NCBI GenBank assembly: GCA_023392135.1
Contig: JAEVZQ010000464.1
Coordinates: 1-5,676, forward strand
Reading direction: 5' to 3'
From: Pseudomonadota bacterium
Lineage (GTDB): Bacteria > Pseudomonadota > Alphaproteobacteria > Rhizobiales > Hyphomicrobiaceae
DNA: 5,676 bases
In this document: positions 1 through 5,676 of the stretch, piece after piece
Layout: each line of letters starts with the position of its first letter
How positions within the stretch are numbered: the stretch's first letter is position 1
Program-made: the position numbers and the translations under genes
Notes under the pieces: model-generated
What the model was told of the DNA's origin: nothing
What the model saw: only the letters and a program-made list of their open reading frames with translations
Databases searched by the model: none

Positions 1-3000
1 GAGCTGCGGCCTGTTGCGGTGGCGGAGGTTGCGTCCGCTGCCGCACGGGCGGTGGTTGCGTACGCGGTACGGCTTGGGGCGGAGGCTGCGTTCGCGGACT
101 GCTCTCGGTCTGCGCTCTACTCGGCGCCCCGGCCGGAGGCGGAGCTGCATGGCTGGCCGGAGCCTTGGGAGAGGCTTTCGGCTGGAGCGGCAACGGCGGA
201 GCGGTTACGAGCGATTCCGAATTCTGACGCGGCGCAGATCCGTTCGCCGGCGAGCCAGCTGCTGGCGCCGCAGACTCGGAATTCACGCCGCTGGCCCGCT
301 TGCCCGAAGTTCGCGAAATGAGTTGCTTGGCCGCCTTCAACCCGCGGCGGGCTGCCTCCGGCTTGCCCTTCTCCTGCTTGCCTTTATCTGGCCGGCTTCT
401 CGTCGGCTCGGACGCAGTTTCGAAAATGGGCTCCGGAGCTTTGCCGTTGGGCATCAGCGGCGCTTCGGCAGCGGCGAGCACAGATGCCTCGGCTGAAGCG
501 GGCGCAGGGGCGCTCACCTCGGCGCGCTTCTTCCTTCGGCTCATAGCCCGCGGCTTGAAGAGTCCGCGGCGCTGCAGCTTGCGCTCCGATTTACGGATCG
601 TGCGCACGAGCTGGAGCGCCTCGCGGTCGGTCATCGCCTCGCCGTAGTAATAACCTTGCCCGTACTCGCAGCCGAGGCCACGCAGGAAGTTGGCATCCTC
701 CACCGCCTCGATGCCTTCGCCGACGACCTTCTTCCCGAGCTCGTGTGCCAGCGCCACGATTGAGCGCACGATCGCGGCCCCCGGACCGTCGCCGCGGATC
801 GCGTGGACCAGCCCATGGTCGATCTTGATGGTATCGAACGGGAAACGCTGCAGGTAGGCCAGGGATGAGTAGCCGGTGCCGAAATCGTCGACCGAGAGGC
901 CCGCCCCGGCACTGCGCAACAGCTCGAGTACGTGCACCGCCTGCTCAGGGTTCTCCATCGCCACAGACTCGGTGACTTCGAGCCTCAGCGCACGCGGCGG
1001 CACGAGCGCGCGGCCCAGAATGTGGCGGATCTCCTGAACGAGATCCTGGCGGAAGAGCTGCCGGCTCGACACGTTCACGCTGACGAAAACCGGATTGTCC
1101 CCGCGCGGCAGCTCCTTCTGCCACTTCGCCGCTTCCTCGGCCGCGTGCGTGAGAACATATGAGCCGAGCTTGACGATCAGGTCGCAGTCCTCGGCGATGG
1201 GCACGAACTCTCCCGGGCTGAGCCGCCCGAGCTTCGGGTGGTCCCAGCGCATCAGCGCCTCGAAGCCAGCCAGCTCCTCCGTGGGAAGATAGATGATGGG
1301 CTGGTATTCGATCAGGATCTGATTGCGCTCGAGTGCACGCCTGAGATCGGCTTCTAGGACAACGCGCTCGTCCGGCCCTTTCCGCCCGTCGGGCATGAAC
1401 ATCTCGACCCGGTCCGGGCCGCCGCGCTTGGCACGGTACATGGCGATCTCGGCCTGCTTGAGCAGATCCTGTGCCTCCATATCGCCGTCCATGACGGCGA
1501 TGCCGGTCGAAGTGGTCAGCGAGATCTCCTGGCCGGCGATCTTGATCGGCGAGCGCAGGCTGCGCCGGACACGCTCCGCAAGCAGCGCAAGCTCGCGTGG
1601 ATCGTGATGCGAGACGAGCAGCATGGCGAACTGATCGCCGCCGACCCGTGCGAGCGTGTCCTGCGGACCGACATGGCGCGTCAGCCGGCGTGCTACTGTC
1701 AGCAACAGGCTGTCGCCAACGATCAAGCCCAGGGAGGCGTTGACGCTCTTGAAGCGATCGATGTCGATGAAGAAAACTGTCGGGCGCAGCTGCGGCTCCG
1801 CCTTGGCGCGCATGATCGCGACACCGAGCCGGTCCAGAAACAGCTCCTTGTTGGGCAGGCCCGTCAAGCTGCAGTGGACGGCATCGTGCATCAGCCGTTC
1901 CTGCACGCGCTTGGCCTCGGTGATGTCGCGCATCAGCCCGACACACCGCAGCGCCCGCCGGTCGGCATGGGCGATGCTTGCCGCCTCTATCTCGAACCAG
2001 CGGTAGGAATTATCCGTGTGGCGCATTCTCAGCTCGATGTGAATCGGGCCACCATTGCGCTCCTGCACGCCCCACAGCACCAGCCGGAACCGCTCCCGGT
2101 CGGCCGGATGCAGATGCTTGGCAAAGTCGTCGACCTTGGCCGACAGCTCTCCTGCCGTCAGGCCGAGGGAGGCCTCGATCACGGGGCTGACCTTGATCTC
2201 GTCGCGCCGGGCGAACCACTCCCAGACCGCCGCGCCCGATCCGTCGATTGCCATCGACCGGAGCTGCATCTCGCTGGGCGCAGCGCCATAGACGGGCTCG
2301 AAGGAGCGGAACGCGAACTGGGTGACAGTGAAGCCCATCAGCACGACGATGAGGACGAGGCCGGCCGCCAGCGCCGAGACGACGATATCGCCCGTGAGCT
2401 GTCCTGTGAGCGTGACCGCGGCGGCGAAGATCCACACCAGGAATAGCAGCCACGTCGGGATCAGAGCCAGCGCGCGATCCTGTCCGCGGACAGCGAGATA
2501 GAGCGTGAGCAGCGCCCCCACGCTGCCGATGGCGGCGAACGAGGCGCGCGCGAAGGTCGCCGCCAGCCGCGGATCGATGACCGCGATGAATACAAGGGCG
2601 AGCTGCGCCGCAATCCACACGCCCGCAAGCATGCGGATGAATCCGTGCCACGAGCTGAGCCGCAGGAACACGCTGACGAAGATGACGATGCTGGCGGCAA
2701 TGGCCGACTCGGTGGCGGCCCGGTAGACGGCATTGTCCTCCGCCTTGAGGTGGAAGAGCTTGTGCCAGAAGCCGAAATCCACGCAGAGGTATCCGAGCAC
2801 GCACCACGCGACCAATGCTGCAGCCGGGAAGATCGCCTTGTGGTTGGCGGCAAAAACGGCAGTCAGGAAAATCGCGAGCAGGCCCGTGATCCCCAGCATG
2901 ATGCCGTTGAAGAGCTGCCTGTCCCGTGCCTTGAGCTCGTATTCCAGCGACTTCCAAAGGAAGATTCGCGGGATGCGATCTGATGCCAGCTCGGCGGCGT

Positions 3001-3469
3001 AGGTGATCGTCTGCCCCGGCTCCAGCGTGATACGGAAGATGTCCGCGCGATCGCTTTTCACGCGATCGGGCAGAAAGCCGAGCGAGGGCGTCACCGCCTC
3101 GATGCGGCGTGCGTCGAGATCAGGCCAGATGATGGATGAGCCGATGACGGTGTACCGCTCGGCCGTCAGCCAACGCTCGATCGCCCTGTCGGTTGGATTG
3201 TGCAGTGCGAATACGACCCAGTTCGGGCTCGTGCCGGGCGTGCTCGCCCGGATCGACATACGGCCACTGACGCCATCCGGACCCGAGGCCGTTTCGACCT
3301 GAAGCGTGTCACCCTGCCCGCTGTGGATCTCACCCTGATCCGTGATCTCGATCCGGTCCTGGTCGGGCCGGACCGAAATCGGCTCGAGCGCGCGTGCCGG
3401 CTCGGCGGCCGCGGCGACGAGCAGCAGCCCGAGCGCCAGCAGCATCAGGCCTTTCAGATATTCCCCCAC
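1..3469 (-). CDS. Membrane 7TMR-DISM / PAS / GGDEF / EAL c-di-GMP protein, 3' end cut by the window
   Basis: This is probably an inner-membrane c-di-GMP phosphodiesterase with a periplasmic sensor. The frame is open from here to base 2 (1156 codons, no stop). Residues 1-27 look like a signal peptide (K6, hydrophobic core 8-22, ARA cleavage site before L28). Residues 28-180 resemble a DISMED2-type sensor domain (WVVFALHNPTDR). Seven hydrophobic helices span about 186-385. A PAS_3-like domain covers 400-515, GGDEF 527-690 and EAL 700-955. The GGDEF signature is GGDQF (610-614), and the upstream I-site reads GPQD instead of RxxD, so cyclase activity is doubtful. EAL residues are intact: E737, N799, E831, D861-D862, K882, E918, Q938. 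After residue 957 comes a basic, then Pro/Ala-rich tail that leaves the window. The start is uncertain. GTG at 3469 gives the best signal peptide but lacks a good RBS. ATG at 3514 overlaps the upstream gene by 11 bases, and ATG at 3445 follows AAAGG. The domain calls come from reading motifs and are firm for EAL and GGDEF. Confidence 0.93.
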   Translation of the reverse strand, partial: MGEYLKGLMLLALGLLLVAAAAEPARALEPISVRPDQDRIEITDQGEIHSGQGDTLQVETASGPDGVSGRMSIRASTPGTSPNWVVFALHNPTDRAIERWLTAERYTVIGSSIIWPDLDARRIEAVTPSLGFLPDRVKSDRADIFRITLEPGQTITYAAELASDRIPRIFLWKSLEYELKARDRQLFNGIMLGITGLLAIFLTAVFAANHKAIFPAAALVAWCVLGYLCVDFGFWHKLFHLKAEDNAVYRAATESAIAASIVIFVSVFLRLSSWHGFIRMLAGVWIAAQLALVFIAVIDPRLAATFARASFAAIGSVGALLTLYLAVRGQDRALALIPTWLLFLVWIFAAAVTLTGQLTGDIVVSALAAGLVLIVVLMGFTVTQFAFRSFEPVYGAAPSEMQLRSMAIDGSGAAVWEWFARRDEIKVSPVIEASLGLTAGELSAKVDDFAKHLHPADRERFRLVLWGVQERNGGPIHIELRMRHTDNSYRWFEIEAASIAHADRRALRCVGLMRDITEAKRVQERLMHDAVHCSLTGLPNKELFLDRLGVAIMRAKAEPQLRPTVFFIDIDRFKSVNASLGLIVGDSLLLTVARRLTRHVGPQDTLARVGGDQFAMLLVSHHDPRELALLAERVRRSLRSPIKIAGQEISLTTSTGIAVMDGDMEAQDLLKQAEIAMYRAKRGGPDRVEMFMPDGRKGPDERVVLEADLRRALERNQILIEYQPIIYLPTEELAGFEALMRWDHPKLGRLSPGEFVPIAEDCDLIVKLGSYVLTHAAEEAAKWQKELPRGDNPVFVSVNVSSRQLFRQDLVQEIRHILGRALVPPRALRLEVTESVAMENPEQAVHVLELLRSAGAGLSVDDFGTGYSSLAYLQRFPFDTIKIDHGLVHAIRGDGPGAAIVRSIVALAHELGKKVVGEGIEAVEDANFLRGLGCEYGQGYYYGEAMTDREALQLVRTIRKSERKLQRRGLFKPRAMSRRKKRAEVSAPAPASAEASVLAAAEAPLMPNGKAPEPIFETASEPTRSRPDKGKQEKGKPEAARRGLKAAKQLISRTSGKRASGVNSESAAPAAGSPANGSAPRQNSESLVTAPPLPLQPKASPKAPASHAAPPPAGAPSRAQTESSPRTQPPPQAVPRTQPPPVRQRTQPPPPQQAAA
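20..94 (-). repeat. Three RTQPPP units in the C-terminal tail of the c-di-GMP protein
   Basis: The hexapeptide RTQPPP occurs at residues 1126-1131 (bases 77-94), 1136-1141 (47-64) and 1145-1150 (20-37), spaced 10 and 9 residues apart. Codons differ between copies (CGA/CGT/CGG for Arg, CAG/CAA for Gln), so the protein sequence is better conserved than the DNA. The series runs toward the window edge and may continue. Such proline-rich repeats usually form extended, disordered linkers. Confidence 0.75.
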
Positions 3470-3474
3470 CCCCC
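3463..3474 (-). other. Double G tract at the start of the c-di-GMP gene
   Basis: On the coding strand six G, one T and five G follow one another, and the proposed GTG start is formed at their junction. If translation begins at the upstream ATG (3514), the tract lies in the coding region and slippage would shift the frame. If it begins at GTG 3469, only the five-G run is coding. If it begins at ATG 3445, the tract is in the leader. Confidence 0.5.
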
Positions 3475-3503
3475 GCGATAGTGCGGCAGAGCAACATGAA
3501 TCG

Positions 3504-4124
3504 CTATCGCCCATTCCGTATCCCCGACCCGCCGAAATCCTCCCGCGGATCGTCAGCCAAGGTTGCGTAGAGCAGATGGTCTTGCCAGACACCGTCGATC
3601 TTGAGATAGCGCCGCGCCAGGCCCTCGCGCAGGAACCCGTTGCGCTCCAGCACACAGATCGAGGCCGCATTGTTCGGCATGCAGGCCGCTTCGATCCGAT
3701 GCAGCTTGAGCTCGTCGAAAGCGAAGCGGATCGCGCCGGAGAGGGCCCGGGTCATGTGCCCACGTCCGGCATAAGGCTTGCCGACCCAGTAGCCCACCGC
3801 GGCAGCCTGGGTGACGCCACGGCGCACATTGCTCAGCGTGAGCCCTCCGAGCAGGCTGTCGTCGGTCTCCTGAAACAGGAAGAAGGCATACCCCATGTCG
3901 TCGCGCAGCTCGCGCTGGTAATGCCGGATCCGTCGGCGGAAGGCATCGCGGGAGAGCTCGTCGCGCGTCCACTGCGGCTCCCACGGAACGAGGTGATCGC
4001 GGCTCTTCGCCCGCAGCTCGGCCCAGGCGCCGTAGTCGCCCATGTGGGGAGGCCGAAGATAGATCCCTGCAACACGCACGTGAGGAAGCCATTCGCTGCC
4101 GAGGCCGGATCTCAGGAAAGCCAT
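3504..4124 (-). CDS. rimJ: GNAT N-acetyltransferase, RimJ/RimL type
   Basis: This 206-residue protein probably transfers an acetyl group from acetyl-CoA to an N-terminal amine, as RimJ and RimL do for ribosomal proteins. The actual substrate cannot be read from sequence. An N-terminal beta strand with YLRPP (22-26) begins the fold. The acetyl-CoA loop is at 116-128 (GKPYAGRGHMTRA region, with G120, R121, G122), after the YWVG strand at 112-115. The RimJ-like C-terminal part follows: NNAASICVLERNGF (151-164), EGLARRY (167-173) and GVWQDHLLYA (178-187). The length is typical of the family. The start is fixed by AGGAG at 4132-4136, seven bases ahead of the ATG. An ATG five bases upstream is out of frame and closes after a few codons. 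The gene sits between an M16 peptidase and a c-di-GMP protein on the same strand. The symbol is by similarity only; a generic GNAT of the same subfamily is equally possible. Confidence 0.93.
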   Translation of the reverse strand: MAFLRSGLGSEWLPHVRVAGIYLRPPHMGDYGAWAELRAKSRDHLVPWEPQWTRDELSRDAFRRRIRHYQRELRDDMGYAFFLFQETDDSLLGGLTLSNVRRGVTQAAAVGYWVGKPYAGRGHMTRALSGAIRFAFDELKLHRIEAACMPNNAASICVLERNGFLREGLARRYLKIDGVWQDHLLYATLADDPREDFGGSGIRNGR

Positions 4125-4131
4125 GGCATTG

Positions 4132-4136
4132 CTCCT
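4132..4136 (-). promoter_or_regulatory. Shine-Dalgarno sequence of the GNAT gene
   Basis: AGGAG, inside the longer GAGAGGAG at 4132-4139, lies seven bases before the ATG at 4124. It is the strongest ribosome binding site in the window and decides the acetyltransferase start. Confidence 0.8.
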
Positions 4137-4142
4137 CTCGAC

Positions 4143-4259
4143 TTAGCGTGCCGACTTCGAAGCTCGCCCCTGTCCGGGGCTGGACTCATAGCCGCGCTTC
4201 AGTAGTCCGAGCAATTCGCTCGAAACCTCGACGACAGCACTGCCATATTCCTCGATCAT
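4143..4259 (-). CDS. Possible 38-residue small protein, unrecognised
   Basis: A small ORF begins four bases after the M16 peptidase stop and ends 18 bases before the GNAT start, so it fills the only sizeable gap in the gene row. The product would be acidic and amphipathic at the N-terminal end (MIEEYGSAVVEVSSELLGLL), then basic and Ser/Gly-rich (K21, R22, ending KSAR). No domain or signal peptide is recognised. Third-position GC is only about two thirds, lower than in the neighbouring genes, and no good Shine-Dalgarno sequence precedes the ATG at 4259. An in-frame ATG at 4298, inside the M16 gene, does have AGGAG 11 bases upstream and would give 51 residues. It may simply be an untranslated spacer. 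Confidence 0.22.
   Translation of the reverse strand: MIEEYGSAVVEVSSELLGLLKRGYESSPGQGRASKSAR
4166..4180 (-). other. Small GC hairpin between the M16 and GNAT genes
   Basis: GCCCC and GGGGC form a perfect 5-bp inverted repeat around a 5-base loop, in the spacer and inside the possible small ORF. No run of T follows on the minus strand, so it is not a standard intrinsic terminator. It could act as a weak pause or RNA-processing site, or be chance in GC-rich DNA. Confidence 0.25.
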
Positions 4260-4263
4260 CCCA

Positions 4264-5532
4264 CTAACCGGCGAGGCGACGCTCGGCTCGCTGTGCATAA
4301 TCGGCAGATCTCCTGCCGGCTCCCACGACCGCGATGGACGGGAGAGCTGATCGCGCAACGCGTTCGGCGACGGCCCGGATCCGTTCGGGCGTTACCTCCT
4401 CGATTTTCTGGACGAGCTCGGCGGGTGGAATCAGACGGTCGAAGAACATGAGCTGCCGTGCCATCTGCTCGGCCCGTGCCGAGGAGCTTTCGAGGCTCGT
4501 CAGCAGCCCGGCCTTGAGCTGAGCCTTTGCACGCGCCACTTCCACATCGGACGGAGGGGTGGCAGCGATGTTGAACAGCTCCGTCCCGATCACGTCGATG
4601 AGCTCCCCCATTTGCTCCGGGCCCGTCGCCGCATGGATGTCCAACATCCCACAATCGGCCATCCCCCATGCCGTCGAGTAGATCGCGTAGCAAAGCCCCC
4701 GATTTTCTCGCGCCGCCTGGAAGAGCCGGGACGACATTCCTCCGCCGAAAAGCCCGGAAAAGACCTGGGCGGCATAGAACTCCTGGTCGCGGTAGGATGG
4801 CGCTTCGAACCCGAGGAGCAGATGGCTCTGCTCGAAAAGCTTCCGCGAGGTGCGCCGTCCGCCAACGTATTGCGCCACCGAACCATCCTGCGATTCGCCG
4901 CCATACAGGCCTCCAAATAGGGCTTCAGCGTGGCGGACGAGTGAGCCGTGGTCAATCGCTCCGGCTGCTGAGATGACCATTTTCGGTGCAAGATAGCGGG
5001 TGCGCAGGAAGCTCCTGAGGTCCTCCGAGGTTAGGCGGGTGACGCTTTCGCGCGTGCCGATGATCGGCCTGCCGACCGCCTGTCCAGGGTAGGCGGCATC
5101 CTGAACGAGGTCGTAGGCGATCTCGTCCGGGATGTCCTGAGTGCCGGCGATCTCCTGCAGGATCACCTCGCGCTCACGCTCCAGCTCCGCCTCCGCATAG
5201 GTGGAGTTCTGCAGAATGTCTGCCAGGATATCGAGCGCGATGATCTCGTCACCCTTGAGCACGCGCGCGTAGTAGGCCGTCATTTCGAGGCTGGTCGCCG
5301 CGTTGAGCTCGCCGCCGACCTGCTCGATCTCTTCCGCTATCTGACGGGCCGTGCGCCGCCGCGTGCCCTTGAAGGCCATGTGCTCCAGAAGGTGGGAGAT
5401 GCCGTGCTCGTTCTCGCTCTCGTGACGCGCCCCGGTTTCGACCCAGACGCCAAGCGAGATCGTTTCGAGATGGGGCATCTCGTGAGAAACGACCCTGAGC
5501 CCGTTCCGGAGCTTCGTGACGGCAGTGGTCAT
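4264..5532 (-). CDS. M16-family zinc metallopeptidase (MPP-beta / PqqL-like)
   Basis: This 422-residue protein belongs to the pitrilysin/M16B family, which includes the mitochondrial processing peptidase subunits and their bacterial relatives. The inverted zinc motif HxxEH is at 47-51 (HLLEH, followed by MAFKGT), with E50 as catalytic base. The distal zinc ligand is E127 in EREVILQEI (120-128), at the expected spacing of about 75 residues. GGELNAATS (73-81) is also typical. The inactive C-terminal half keeps the glycine-rich stretch and SSRLFQAARENRGLCYAIYS (about 262-285), whose Arg and Tyr help hold substrate. The length is usual for a one-chain M16B protein. No signal peptide is seen, so it is probably cytoplasmic. 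The ATG at 5532 overlaps the threonine synthase stop as ATGA and has GGAG eight bases upstream. A longer frame reaches 5616 but would lie inside thrC. The natural substrate is unknown; bacterial members are thought to degrade peptides. Confidence 0.96.
   Translation of the reverse strand: MTTAVTKLRNGLRVVSHEMPHLETISLGVWVETGARHESENEHGISHLLEHMAFKGTRRRTARQIAEEIEQVGGELNAATSLEMTAYYARVLKGDEIIALDILADILQNSTYAEAELEREREVILQEIAGTQDIPDEIAYDLVQDAAYPGQAVGRPIIGTRESVTRLTSEDLRSFLRTRYLAPKMVISAAGAIDHGSLVRHAEALFGGLYGGESQDGSVAQYVGGRRTSRKLFEQSHLLLGFEAPSYRDQEFYAAQVFSGLFGGGMSSRLFQAARENRGLCYAIYSTAWGMADCGMLDIHAATGPEQMGELIDVIGTELFNIAATPPSDVEVARAKAQLKAGLLTSLESSSARAEQMARQLMFFDRLIPPAELVQKIEEVTPERIRAVAERVARSALPSIAVVGAGRRSADYAQRAERRLAG
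4302..4318 (-). repeat. 6-bp inverted repeat enclosing AGGAG, at the 3' end of the M16 gene
   Basis: CGGCAG and CTGCCG pair perfectly around a 5-base loop within the last codons of the M16 peptidase. AGGAG on the minus strand falls in this hairpin and lies 11 bases before the in-frame ATG at 4298 of the possible small ORF. It may be chance, since the bases also encode part of GRRSADY in the peptidase. Confidence 0.25.
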
Positions 5533-5676
5533 GCATTCTGCTCCATACCAGCGCCGGCCCGCTCCTCGACGAAACGCTCCACCGCAGCCAGATCGTTGGG
5601 TAGCAGAACGGAACACTCCTCATCGGTCGTCAGGGATGCAAGCCGCGGTGGCAGACGGGGCCGCTCGCCGAGGATC
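5529..5676 (-). CDS. thrC: Threonine synthase, C-terminal fragment (5' part outside the window)
   Basis: Only the last 48 codons are present. Threonine synthase converts O-phosphohomoserine to threonine with pyridoxal phosphate in the cytoplasm. The visible end reads GERPRLPPRLASL, then VLLPNDLAAVERFVEERA, then a short end at NA. The pattern of P-x-LPPRLA-L followed by a LPND-LAAV-xF(V/I) helix is the characteristic C-terminus of bacterial ThrC. The PLP-binding lysine lies outside the window, so activity cannot be judged. Its TGA overlaps the ATG of the M16 peptidase by four bases, which suggests translational coupling. The thrC-M16 pair recurs in alphaproteobacteria as I recall it, which supports the identification. 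The call rests on a short tail and one family pattern. Confidence 0.8.
   Translation of the reverse strand, partial: ILGERPRLPPRLASLTTDEECSVLLPNDLAAVERFVEERAGAGMEQNA
5541..5544 (-). promoter_or_regulatory. Ribosome binding site of the M16 peptidase, inside thrC
   Basis: GGAG lies eight bases before the ATG at 5532, within the last codons of thrC. It supports that start over in-frame codons further upstream. The overlapping ATGA allows coupled re-initiation. Confidence 0.6.

Noticed and set aside
14..496. An Arg-rich 160-codon frame on the plus strand
   Set aside because: It is the reverse of the Pro/Ala-rich tail of the c-di-GMP protein. Low-complexity GC-rich coding DNA gives such arginine-rich shadows.
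945..1946. A 333-codon open frame on the minus strand in another phase
   Set aside because: It overlaps the GGDEF-EAL frame completely. Only that frame contains the FFIDIDRFK, EAL, EVTE and DDFGTGYSS motifs.
1604..2446. A 280-codon open frame on the plus strand
   Set aside because: It lies antisense to the PAS-GGDEF region, whose frame carries clear domain motifs. Its product shows no recognisable domain and is rich in Arg, Gln, His and Asp, as expected from reading GC-rich DNA backwards.
3463..3474. G-quadruplex at the start of the c-di-GMP gene
   Set aside because: Only two adjacent G runs are present; four are needed for a standard intramolecular quadruplex.
4166..4180. Intrinsic terminator after the M16 peptidase gene
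   Set aside because: The stem is only 5 bp and no T run follows on the minus strand.
3342..4205. A 287-codon open frame on the plus strand
   Set aside because: It is antisense to the whole acetyltransferase gene, which has family motifs and a strong ribosome binding site. The antisense product has none.
5533..5616. N-terminal extension of the M16 peptidase up to 5616
   Set aside because: These bases encode the conserved end of threonine synthase in another frame, and the ATG at 5532 has a proper ribosome binding site.

Overview
The window is a high-GC stretch of a bacterial chromosome, and every gene I can support lies on the minus strand. The best fit is an alphaproteobacterium, probably of the Hyphomicrobiales or Rhodospirillales type. 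This rests on three things: high GC with GC-rich third codon positions, an MPP-like M16 peptidase directly behind the threonine synthase gene, and a RimJ-like acetyltransferase followed by a membrane c-di-GMP protein. The last two are gene orders I associate with that class from memory. No 16S or other marker is present, so the taxonomy is inference.

Reading the minus strand from right to left: (1) 5676-5529 is the C-terminal end of threonine synthase (thrC), cut by the window edge. (2) 5532-4264 is a complete M16-family zinc peptidase whose ATG overlaps the thrC stop by 4 bases. (3) 4263-4125 is a short gap that may hold a 38-codon ORF and carries a small GC hairpin. (4) 4124-3504 is a complete RimJ/RimL-type GNAT acetyltransferase with a strong Shine-Dalgarno sequence. 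(5) From about 3469 to the left edge runs one very long reading frame, at least 1156 codons with no stop in the window. It encodes a membrane c-di-GMP protein with a signal peptide, a periplasmic 7TMR-DISM-type sensor domain, seven transmembrane helices, PAS, GGDEF and EAL domains, and then about 200 residues of low-complexity, Pro/Ala/Lys-rich tail that runs out of the window.

The genes are same-stranded and tightly packed, so they probably form one transcription unit whose promoter lies outside the window, upstream of or within thrC. The first three look like housekeeping functions: threonine synthesis, proteolysis and N-terminal acetylation. The last is a signalling protein. Its EAL domain keeps every catalytic residue I can check. 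Its GGDEF signature reads GGDQF and its RxxD inhibitory site is gone, so the expected net activity is c-di-GMP hydrolysis, gated by a periplasmic or membrane signal.

I saw no tRNA, rRNA, CRISPR array, insertion sequence, phage gene or clear intrinsic terminator. The most unusual feature is the long repetitive C-terminal tail of the c-di-GMP protein, including three RTQPPP units. I do not see a wholly new system here.
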